A DNA stretch of 64,000 nt from Flaccisagitta enflata (Eukaryota > Chaetognatha > Sagittoidea > Aphragmophora): the NCBI GenBank assembly GCA_965153355.1, contig OZ231127.1, forward strand, positions 84,568,001 through 84,632,000, written 5' to 3'. The notes beneath the pieces were generated by a model. It saw only the letters and a program-made list of their open reading frames with translations, had not been told where the DNA came from and did not search any database. The translations under genes were made by a program, and so were the position numbers. Shown piece by piece: positions 1 to 10,129 of the stretch (position 1 is the first letter of the stretch; each line of letters starts with the position of its first letter).

Positions 1-154
<154 letters not shown>

Positions 155-274
155 ATCAGAGACAGGGAGAGAGAGTCAGAAAGAAAGGCGAAACAAAGAA
201 AGAAATGCAGGCAATAGAATGAGCTGAGGGTGACAGACTATCAGACTATCAGACAGAAACACAGACAAACAGAA

Positions 275-329
<55 letters not shown>

Positions 330-330
330 A
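275..330. repeat. (ACAG)n microsatellite
   Basis: About 13 tetranucleotide units. Confidence 0.95.
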
Positions 331-545
331 AGAGATGTTTAAAGAAAGGCAGAGTAGTAGACGAATACAAGCAGGCAAACAGGATGAGAAAATAAGGAGG
401 AGACATCACAAGAAAATGGAGGAGGGTACAGCAAGGATTGGACTGGCAAACCAACTAGCAACAAATATGATTGAGCATAAGGAAGGACAGCCAATTCTTT
501 TACTCACCCTTATCTGGTTAAACAAATACTGATCTTACCATCATT

Positions 546-688
546 TTTAGTTGTGGACACGCAACTATAAATTTATATCTTACCATATTGGTCAGTTCAT
601 CCGTCACATCTCTGAATTGTAAGCATTTTTTGCATTACTGCCCCTGCCCAACTGCTCATTACTGTCCAGCCATATATCTGGCCTTGTT
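546..688 (-). mobile_element. Family A copy (diverged)
   Basis: Hairpin AGTTGTGGACACGCAACT at 549-566, box CTGCCCCTGCCC, left tip ending GGCCTTGTT. The tip stem is GCCA/TGGC, a compensated variant of GCCG/CGGC. Confidence 0.7.
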
Positions 689-1142
689 TGCTTTGATCCA
701 TGAGGAGTTGGTAACAATTTTTGTACACTCTTATGCTGTAACTTTCTATTTGAGTGTGTAATGATAAAGAAAATTTTATATTTCTTTATGTTTTTTTCTG
801 ATGAAGCCTAGGAATCCGGTCTATCAATCCAAACGTTGATCAGCTTGAAGCAAACAGGAAGAAATCAATGTGTAAATCTAATTGTTGATTTACACAATAT
901 GAATAGATTGCATAATACAGACATAGAATTCAGAAGTATGAATAGAAAAGAAAGCAAATAACAATGCAGAGAAAACATGCACATGATACCTCAATACACT
1001 TTTCTGTGTGGATAAACGTCATATATTTGGTCATGAAGAACTCAGAAGTAAATTTGCAGTCAGAAAATGAGATTGACACTACACCGACCAATGGCAATGG
1101 TGATGAAACAAGATACATGTGTAGCAGCCACTGAGGATAAGC

Positions 1143-1283
<141 letters not shown>

Positions 1284-1482
1284 TGAGAAAGAGCACTCTT
1301 GGGAATAGGGAACCGAGAGAGAGAGAGAATCGTTTAAAAGGGACATTTCCGAAATTAAGTTGAGTTCGCCACCAGAAGAGAGAGGAAAAGAGGAGAGAGA
1401 GATTTTCTTTTAATCAATCTAGAAATGTCTCATGTCTTTGAGTGAGAGTGAAGCGCAAAAGCAGAGTGAATGAGGGAGAGAA

Positions 1483-1487
<5 letters not shown>

Positions 1488-1557
<70 letters not shown>

Positions 1558-1706
1558 AATAAGAAAGACAGACAAACAGACAAACAGACAAACAGGCAAA
1601 CAGACAGACAAACAGACAAACAGACAGACAAACAGGCAAACAGACAGACAAACAGACAAACAGACAGACAGACAGACAGAAAGACAGACAGACAAAACCA
1701 AACCAA
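1488..1706. repeat. (GA)n then AGAC/AAAC compound repeat
   Basis: GA tract to 1554, then alternating ACAG and ACAA units, then ACCAA units. Confidence 0.94.
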
Positions 1707-2167
1707 ACTTAACAAAACCAAACCAAACCAAGCCAAACCAATCATCTTATGGAAGCTCTAGATTGCAATTTGGACAGGCATGTTCTCCCTACCGTCATAA
1801 GATCTCAAGTGCTCTGTTCATAGTCATAGATTTTCAATTCAATGTTGCTCAGATATCTTAATGAGGGAGAGATTAAGTAAGAAGTAAAAGCGGTTTACTT
1901 TAAGACTGAGTTTCAATCGTTTTTCTTTTCTTTTTCTTTTTTTGTACAAATGATTTCTAATGATTTTCTCCCCTCTTTTTCCTATCCTTTTCCTTTTCTT
2001 TATTCATGCAAACATCAATGATGGATCTTCGTTGACAACTTCACTCCAAATGTTTATTCAGGTAACCATTTCTGGAAGTAATTTGTATGAAACATGGTAA
2101 TGGATGAATATTACTAATCCTCAAGGACGCTTTTATCGGAGGGTAAAAGAAAGAACGGTTTAATCAC

Positions 2168-2225
2168 AGTTACACCCCGCTATAATGGACCCAAGAGTAA
2201 TGGAAAACCGTCTTTAACGAACATA
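2168..2225 (+). mobile_element. Possible pogo-like MITE remnant
   Basis: CAGTTACACCCCGCTATAAT resembles the 42331 tip with several changes; no opposite end was found. Confidence 0.35.
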
Positions 2226-2330
2226 AAATTCTATTTCTTTCATGTCATTTCTTTATTATTTCTCATTCTGGCAAAAACAAAATTCGCCGATGACAAAAAG
2301 AATTTGTTGGTCCCTTGACATTCCTAATTA

Positions 2331-2592
2331 GGGCGTGTTTCTAGTGAGCGCCAAAAACGCGTTTCTTCCTGTGAAACGCGAAAACAGTGTGAACACATAT
2401 TCAAGAATTTCAACTGTCCCACGAGGGAGTGAGCGAAGTGAGAGAGCGAGCCCGTGAACAGAGCGATTGAGCGAAGCGAGCGTAGCGCTGCAGAGCGAGT
2501 GAGCGGAGTGAGCGGTGCCAGCGAACGAACGTAGCAAGCGACCGAGTGGCCCGTTCAAAACGCGGTTGTCTCTGACTAGAAACACCCCCTAA
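2331..2592 (-). mobile_element. Family C element (GAGC/GAAG type)
   Basis: Inverted tips GGGCGTGTTTCTAGT and ACTAGAAACACCCCC, a unique segment with GAATTTCAACTGTCCCACGA, and a degenerate GAGCGAAGCGAGTGAG tract. About 90 percent similar by eye to 21319-21574. The target duplication is unclear. Confidence 0.82.
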
Positions 2593-2884
2593 GTAATCAA
2601 AATCAAGCCCTCATAATCTGAAGAATCCAACCCAAGTGCTCGTGATCCACGAAACATAACCACGAAACATATCTTTCACCCCAAAATCACCTCCTCATCA
2701 CCACTCGTTCACATGGCCAACTCTTTATAGTCACGTGATGATGAACTGCTCATTAGCCAGAATTGTCGCAGGACAATGGACATGTCCACCTGACTGGTTG
2801 CGTGATAGACTCAAGAAGCTTGAGTTTTGACATCTTCACTTCACTCTTCCCACTTTTTCTTGCAATCACCATTAATTACTATCT

Positions 2885-3000
2885 TGCCAATAAACATGCG
2901 GAGGCATCATTTTTGATGGAGTTCTGCCTCTAAAACTATTGAACTACTGACCCCTGATTGGTCGTTTTTGAAAATGACTTAACAACTCTTACATTTCAGA
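2885..3000 (+). mobile_element. Diverged half copy of the 25133 palindrome
   Basis: Shares AATAAACAT, the ACTACTGACCCCTGATTGG phrase and ACAACTCT in the same order as the left half of 25133-25372. Lies upstream of the carboxypeptidase exon at 3092 on the plus strand. Confidence 0.5.
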
Positions 3001-3091
3001 TTTTTGTTTTAGGGAGACCTTTTCAAACTTTACTCAGGATCAGGTGTCCTCACAGGTATTTGTTAACCAGATGATTATACATCCGAGTCAC

Positions 3092-3274
3092 CTGTCGTTC
3101 CAAAATGCGCATCCCAATTTCTGTTGGGATCAGCGCCTTTGCAGAAGTAGTTTTGCGGGCTGAGCGTCTTTCTCCACATTCGGTTCGTCGTGTGTGAATA
3201 TTCGTAACCATCCGGGTTCAAAACAGGAATCACGTACCAAGTCAACTTGTCCACCAGACGCTTGATAGAAGGAT
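3092..3274 (-). CDS. M14A carboxypeptidase, substrate-binding Arg exon
   Basis: Exon of 183 nt between acceptor CCTTCCAATTAG and donor GACAG/GTGACT, phase 1 at both ends. The G left over from the previous exon completes GAT (Asp), giving SQ-D-PSIKRLVDKL. It contains WYVIPVLNPDGYEYSHTTNR, then MWRKT and ADPNRNWDAHFG. The Arg of WRKT corresponds to Arg127 (oxyanion) and the Asn-Arg of PNRNW to Asn144-Arg145 (carboxylate binding) of bovine carboxypeptidase A. All are intact, so the gene looks functional as far as it can be seen. The exons with the third zinc His, Tyr248 and the catalytic Glu270 are not between this exon and base 1. Confidence 0.92.
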
Positions 3275-3864
3275 CTAATTGGAAGGGAGAAAAGAAACAA
3301 ATCTCAGAGGAGTTGACCTCGATTTTGAGCAAAGGCTTAACAAAAAATTGCTATAATTCATATCTAGCTGCACCTTTCAAATCTCATTTATCAATAGTCT
3401 TTTAAATTCCTTTGGCTCGGCTACTACTCACATGTTTGCCCCAATTGACACTGAAACAGGTTCTAAATTCCCGTTTTAAAAAGAATGAAAAGTCGGAAAT
3501 GTCAATATAAGAAATTGGACTGTAACGATAGCAAAACCCAGGTGAACAGGGCGGCGACTGTCCCACCCCCTTATCGCTCCACAGGCCCACAGGCACATTG
3601 CCCACAGGCAACGCTGTCCAGTAGTCACACTAATTCCTACTTGTGACACTGATTTATCGAGTACGTAAATTCGTATGTTGCCCATAAAGAAAAAAAACCA
3701 AGAGAGACAGTTTTGAGAGCTAAGCACCCAAGGCTCGCGCGCGCGGTCTCGTGTCTCGTTTGACTGAATTGACAGCGCGTGGCTATATATTCCTTGATTG
3801 CCAGTCCTTTTAAGAAGGTGAGAAGTTGCGCGAGAACAAAGACCACCTGCGTCTTGAGTCTCGG

Positions 3865-3865
<1 letters not shown>

Positions 3866-3929
<64 letters not shown>
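3866..3929. repeat. (CT)n microsatellite
   Basis: Pure dinucleotide tract in the carboxypeptidase intron. Confidence 0.96.
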
Positions 3930-3931
<2 letters not shown>

Positions 3932-4212
3932 CTCCGCTTTGCTTCTTCTTACGCTTCACATAACTCTCTTCCTGTTTCGAGGAAGGAGGGAAAGGAGGGT
4001 GGAAACAGAAAAAGAGTGATTCAAGGTGTGATAGTTTGAATATGGAAAAGGTGTCATTCTTTTAAATTCTTTAATTGTGAGATACTTTTTGCTTTTTTTT
4101 TAATTAGTAGATGGAAGCTTGTAGCGTAGCTTGATCCATGACATATAAGTGAAAAAGTACCCTTAAAATGTTTTTTTTTCCTTTTTTCAAATATTCAGTT
4201 AGTTTTACAGTA

Positions 4213-4480
4213 TTTTTGTAAAAATCTTTCACTTTTGGAACTATTTCTCATAAGCATATCAATCAATTACTACTTTTAATTTTATCATTATCATTATATT
4301 TTGATTTTTAACTATTATTGATAACATTTTTATATACCATCTTTATTATAATGTAATCATCAATTACTATTATTTCTTCTTCTTTTTTTATCTTTTTTTT
4401 ATCTTTTTTTTGTAAAAATCTTTTACTTCTGGATCTATACCTCATAAGTATGATAACCTGTATCATCAATTACAATACTA
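4213..4480 (+). repeat. Diverged direct repeat
   Basis: GTAAAAATCTTTCACTTTTG and CATAAG-CAATTACTA recur about 195 bp later in AT-rich intron; nothing else is seen from 4020 to 4690. Confidence 0.55.
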
Positions 4481-4689
4481 ATTTATAAGTTATAACCTAT
4501 ATTTCTTCTCTACACAATAGATTTCATCATTTTGGGTGAATGGTGCCATCAGATTTCATTTCCCAGAAAGGAACGAAAAGGATTGAAAGTGAAAGTGAAA
4601 GACTGAAAAGGAAAGACTGAAAGTGAATCACTGAAAGTGTTGCGACGTCCATCAGACGCGAGCGATCCCTCAAATGGTGCCAACGACTT

Positions 4690-4736
4690 AAAGGAGAGTG
4701 AGAGACAGAGACAGAGACAGAGACAGAGACAGACAA

Positions 4737-4827
<91 letters not shown>

Positions 4828-4849
4828 AATTGAAAGACAGACAGAAATT

Positions 4850-4927
<78 letters not shown>

Positions 4928-4980
4928 GAGAGACAAAAATTTAAAGACAGACACAAATTGAAAGACAGACAGAAATTGAA

Positions 4981-5074
<94 letters not shown>
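4690..5074. repeat. (GA)n/(GACA)n compound microsatellite
   Basis: Three GA blocks separated by AGACAGAAATTGAAAGACAG units. Confidence 0.95.
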
Positions 5075-5077
<3 letters not shown>

Positions 5078-5135
5078 CGCGCGACTTCAAGTCGTAGGCG
5101 TTTTCTTTATAAGCATCGCTTTTCTTTGAGTATAC

Positions 5136-5235
5136 GCGCGGGTTTGCCGACTTCCGGCCGACTCCCGGCAGTGACTTCCGGCTACCGGCAGCGACTTCCG
5201 CCTGAAGGTTTCCGGCTACCGGCTTCCGTTGCTGC
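5136..5235. repeat. GC-rich minisatellite
   Basis: Diverged units of about 22 bp (GACTTCCGGCTACCGGCAG). The following 600 bases, to the donor repeats at 5850, show no gene. Confidence 0.65.
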
Positions 5236-5849
5236 GAGGTTTTGATTAATTACCGTTGTTGATTCCGGGATCAATCTACTTAGTTTTCACTTGAAGCCTC
5301 GTCGCGGTTTTTAAGTCGCGAGATTTGGTCGCGTTCACGCTTTGCCCCTTTTGCTGATTTGCATAATGCAGTTCTACGAATTTACCTCGTAGATATCAGA
5401 AAATTACACCATAGCTAATAATTTCAAACAAGACGTTATATCTAGTGAAATGGGTGAAACGAAACAAAAAAAAATTGTGACAAATGGTCGCATACAATGC
5501 AAAATAAGTGTAATCAAAATCTTTGGCCGGTCAGCGATTAAGATATGTAAACTCTAACTAGTCCCCAGGCTACTCTCCCATAACGAAATTCGGCGCTCCC
5601 GTCGTTCTTGACTACGACGCAGGCTACGGCCAGTAGCACTGCCGGAGGAACTCAGGTCACCGTTTCCACTGACCTTATTCTCTCTGTTGCCTGGAAGCGT
5701 AGCAGCAGTTTTGACTGAAACAATAATTCCCTATGAAGGAAATATGTTCTTTCTACAACTCATTCGTTTGGATTTCTTTAGTGGCCATTTTAAAACTGCC
5801 CGTAATAAAGGATTAACAAGTCCCTTGTAGTTCCTATTATCTCACACAC

Positions 5850-6065
5850 TTCCATGATTAGTAAGCAGCTCGTTGATGATATAGATGCAAGCAGCTGGAG
5901 CCGCCCATTTGTGCGCATTATAGATGCAAGTATTACCTTGACTAGTAAGCAGTTCATTGATAATGTAGATGCAAGCAGCTGGTGCCACCCATTTCTGCGC
6001 ATGATAGATGCAAGCATTACCTTGACTATTAAGCAGTTCATTGATGATATAGATGCAAGCATTAC
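5850..6065 (-). repeat. Tandem copies of exon end plus splice donor
   Basis: The 3' end of the HAREW exon with its donor is repeated into the intron. CAAG/GTAATG donors remain at exon-end positions 6066, 6021 and 5937; a fourth copy near 5853 has lost the donor. Offsets from the first donor are 45 and 129 nt, both multiples of three, and the intronic copies are stop-free in frame. Confidence 0.85.
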
Positions 6066-6207
6066 CTTGACTGGTGAGCAGTTCATTGATGATGTAGATG
6101 CAAGCAGCTGGAGCGGCCCATTCGCGTGCATGAATTCCGGCGTGGAACCAAATTGCTTTGGCTTTTGGATCGCGACTTCCGATTTTCAATCCTCTTAATT
6201 GGCGGCC
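6066..6207 (-). CDS. M14A carboxypeptidase, zinc-site HxxE exon
   Basis: Exon of 142 nt between acceptor CACATTGTCAG and donor CAAG/GTAATG; phase 0 in, phase 1 out. It reads GRQLRGLKIG, then IWFHAGIHAREWAAPAA and a helix ending NELLTSQ. GIHAREW is the M14 zinc signature: the His and Glu correspond to His69 and Glu72 of bovine carboxypeptidase A, two of the three zinc ligands. The upstream exon ends GKSYQ, so the join gives the family-typical GKSYQ-GR. The last part of the exon and its donor are repeated in tandem in the following intron (5850-6065). Confidence 0.92.
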
Positions 6208-6646
6208 CTGACAATGTGGTTTGAAGCAGGTCACGTCTTGGGATGTAGAAGCGGTCGATTTTTATGCCGCTTCCACCGCTTCCGCCCCCACTTCCATTTT
6301 GCAGTTCAAATACTGGTGGCTATCCCAACACCCAAACCGGAAGCGGTCAATCGCTTCCACATCCCTAGTCACCTCACCTAATGTTGTATCAAGTCATGAT
6401 TGCCATGTCATTCAAACCTGCTTCAGTTTTAGATCGCATATCGTTTCGTGTCATTCACTTAATTACAGCGAAGCGTGCACACTTCCACTCAAATACATAT
6501 TCACCGAGCTTTGGGAACTAAGACCTAGATTAAGTGGAGCATAAGTGGTTTATTGTTCAAGTAAGTCTCTAATTGGACCCTTCGGCTCCCGTTGTTCTTT
6601 TTTTTGTCTCTTCAAGATTGTATTTTCAAAATCTTTTCCCTTTCAC

Positions 6647-6780
6647 CTGGTAAGACTTTCCGGCGACGAAGATTTCCGCTTTGTCTGGATGTTTTCTGAC
6701 CATTTCGTCAAGCCAAGAGTTGATGTCGTTGATTCGAGCGAACCGACCGACCACGGACACTGATGAAGGTTCCGGGACAC
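6647..6780 (-). CDS. M14A carboxypeptidase, start of catalytic domain
   Basis: Exon ending at TACCAG/GTGAAA (phase 0). The preferred start is the acceptor CTGCCTCTTTCCCAG with a good pyrimidine tract. A weaker acceptor 21 nt further in (exon start 6759) keeps the same phase. The product is a linker followed by INDINSWLDEMVRKHPDKAE and a GKSYQ end, the usual opening helix of M14 catalytic domains, in which the enzyme is cut from its propeptide just upstream. It joins in phase 1 to the propeptide exon 22 kb upstream and in phase 0 to the exon at 6207. The canonical FNY..YH strand before the helix is poorly conserved. The acceptor-proximal part lies in a tandem repeat that runs into the intron. 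Confidence 0.8.
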
Positions 6781-7050
6781 CTGGGAAAGAGGCAGGGGCA
6801 GTAAGATAGGTGAACATGGGCGAACCAACCGACCACGGACAATGATGAAGGCATCGGAACACTTGGAAAGTGGGCAGAGGCAGTAAGGCAGGTGAACATG
6901 GGCAAACCGACCAACCACAGACACTGATGAAGGCATCGGTAATACTGGGAATTAGGAAAGTGGCACAAGCGAAAGGGCAGATAGTCACTCGGGCCGATCA
7001 ACCGACCTACCATGGACGCTGATGAAAGCATCGTTATTCATGGGAAAGCA
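6710..7050 (-). repeat. Tandem copies of acceptor-proximal exon start
   Basis: Four diverged copies of an 81-90 bp unit contain the pyrimidine tract, an AG acceptor in three copies (exon starts 6780, 6861, 6944) and the following exon sequence (GTCCGTGGTCGGTCGGTT-like). Copy 2 is in phase with copy 1 (81 nt) and open; copy 3 is not in phase. Confidence 0.8.
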
Positions 7051-7436
7051 GCAGGGGAAAATTCATTATTGATTTCAGACAGACGTTAGGAAAGAGAGTA
7101 AAACCGTAACGGTAAAAGTAATCATGAGTTGAGAAGAAAAAAGACGAAAGTGGAACCTTCCAAAACAATTAACAAAAACAAAACATTGGAAATAAAAGAA
7201 AGCCACACAGCAATACGGCAATACAGCCAAACAATACAAAATGAGGGGAAAATAAAAGTAAAAGAAAACCTGGGAGCAAAAACACGTGGGTGGATATAAT
7301 AGGAAAATAGGAAAATTGCAAAATAGGCGCCATAAAGAAAAGGTTTTTTCTCCGGTAAACAAACTTGGAAGGGGGAAGGAAATTAAGACAAAAATGCCGA
7401 GCATGAAAATATCACTGGAGCCTCGTTACGTGAGGG

Positions 7437-7951
<515 letters not shown>

Positions 7952-8268
7952 TGAAGGTTGTTTTCAAGAAATAATTCATGAGGTCAATGGATGGATGGTG
8001 GAAAATTTCCACTCGAAAGTGTGGTCAAGCGAGCAAGCAAGTAATCATCTAGCTATTCAAAAACCCTTTTAGATGTTTGAAAACAGATGAACTGCCCTTG
8101 TTCACAGCCTTGAGCTTGTGTAGCCTCCTCATGCGCGTCTCATCCTGTCTTTCACTCACTTGCACACGCACGCTGGGCTGTGAAGCTACCGTGATGCTGC
8201 GATGACTAGGCGTCGGTGAGTACGCCGAGCGTATCAACCACGTTTCCCCGACTAATTGCGCATAAAAG

Positions 8269-8524
<256 letters not shown>

Positions 8525-9214
8525 TCCAACCGGCACACTCATTCTAAAGAGAGAAATGAAATGCAGAAAGAAATAAATAATCCCTTTGAGACTCATTCAG
8601 CAACCGGCTTGTAACGTTGACGTTGAGAAAAGGGGGAGAAAAAGGATGAAATTAAAATAATGTAAATAAAAATGCGGCAACGAGATGGAATAAAACGCCA
8701 CTTAAACACAGCCTCTGAGTCATTTTCCGCCATTTAGTAATTAATATGTCTGGTTTGGTCTCGGTCAATGATCATTGCCTAAGTTCCAAACTAATCTTCA
8801 TAACAACGAAATTATTGGTTGCCGTAATCACGATTTACAACTGATTGTGTTAACGCATTAATGATAACGGGCATCTGGATTCAATTTATCTGATGAGAAC
8901 CTTTGCACTCGAATGAGAACCTTTTTACTCATCATATCAGTAGGTTTTTATTGGCGGATCCATGGGTGTGTTACTTCGCTTTGTAACTTCCGAAATGATC
9001 CGGAAAGACACAGGCACACAGCATCTTCACTATTATCGTGAGCAGGCGGTGACCAGGCTGATGTGCAGATCTTGAGAGGCTTAAATCGGCAATTCGATAG
9101 TTCGATTTTTCCTCTCAACTCCCGGACATAAACCGGAAGAGGGCCATCCACAGACAGGCTAGTGTTCCCGCGTTTCTGCGGTTGAACAGCTTTTAGGATC
9201 TCCATTGCCAAATT

Positions 9215-9403
9215 TTTAGTCGCATGCACGCGACTCTACAACCCGCTTTGTCCGCCGGTCGGTTGGTCGGTTGGTCAGTCGGTCGATCACACTTTATTTT
9301 TTTATAATTTTATAACTTTGACCTCACAGCTCCTGCCCAAATGGTTTGGTAATCCCCTGCCCACCCGCATGCGACTTCGGTGGCCGTTTATAAGGCTTTG
9401 TTT
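9215..9403 (-). mobile_element. Family A copy
   Basis: Hairpin AGTCGCATGCACGCGACT (9218-9235), CGGTCGGTTGGT microsatellite, CCCTGCCCACC box with the matching subterminal motif GCATGCGACT (9368-9377), and a decayed tip. Confidence 0.85.
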
Positions 9404-9505
9404 TTCCAGTATTCATTCTTCCATCTCAATCATTTTTTGGCAAAAGGTTAAACGGCGCTGAAAAAGATGTTGATAACTTTTAACTAAGCATGAATTTTCC
9501 TTTTT

Positions 9506-10105
9506 GGGCAGCGGCCCCAAAGGGCCGATGTCCTGTAGGACACAGGGGGGAATTTCGAGACGTCCGTCCTTCCGTCCGTCCGTCCGTCCTTCCGTCCGTC
9601 CGTCCGTCCCCCCCCCCTTGGCCATCGGGGGCCTCAATTTTGCTCTCTCAGGCCTGATTTTGGCCCTCTGAGCCATCAGAATAGGCTGATAAGCCCTTTC
9701 AGACCTCAATTTAGCCCTTGAGATCTTAAATCAGTTCTCCAGACCTCATATCTGCCCTCCAGACCTCAAATTAGCCTTTCATACCCCAAATCCACCCTCC
9801 AGGCCTCACATAAGCTCTTTAGGCCTCAAATTTGTCCTCTGGGCCTCAAGCCTACCCCTCAAACCTCAAAATTAATCTTTAGAACCTAATTCTGCCCTCC
9901 AGGCTTCAAAACCGCCTTCAATGACCTCTATCCGTCTTCTCAGACCTAATATACCTCAGGACGTCTCGAAATTCCCCCCTGTGTCCTACAGGACATCGGC
10001 CCTTTGGGGCCGCTGCCCTGCTCTCTCTCCACCACTTCACTTGATCACTCCAAGCAGGGCATCGGGTACCGCTGACCATGTGCGATCCTTGGATGACTAG
10101 TTGTA
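9506..10105. mobile_element. Family B element with perfect 60-bp inverted repeats
   Basis: 9506-9565 and 9959-10018 are exact 60-bp reverse complements (GGGCAGCGGCCCCAAAGGGC ... GAGACGTCC). Between them are a short CCGT tract and about 12 diverged units of 24-33 bp (CCTCAAATTTGCCCTC-like). Outside the right repeat is an end block ATGGTCAGCGGTACCCGATG (as complement). The inverted repeats themselves can form internal hairpins (CGGCCCCAAAGGGCCG, TGTCCTGTAGGACA). Confidence 0.88.
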
Positions 10106-10129
10106 TTTCACGCAAACAATTATATTTTA

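Noticed and set aside
2328-2585. 85-codon frame over family C (also 21316-21609)
   Set aside because: It follows the GAGC/GAAG tract and is not kept open in the third copy.
10060-10105. GGTCAGCGG in family B end blocks as a tRNA-type A box, hinting at a SINE
   Set aside because: One base short of the consensus and no B box follows; inverted repeats fit a DNA element better.
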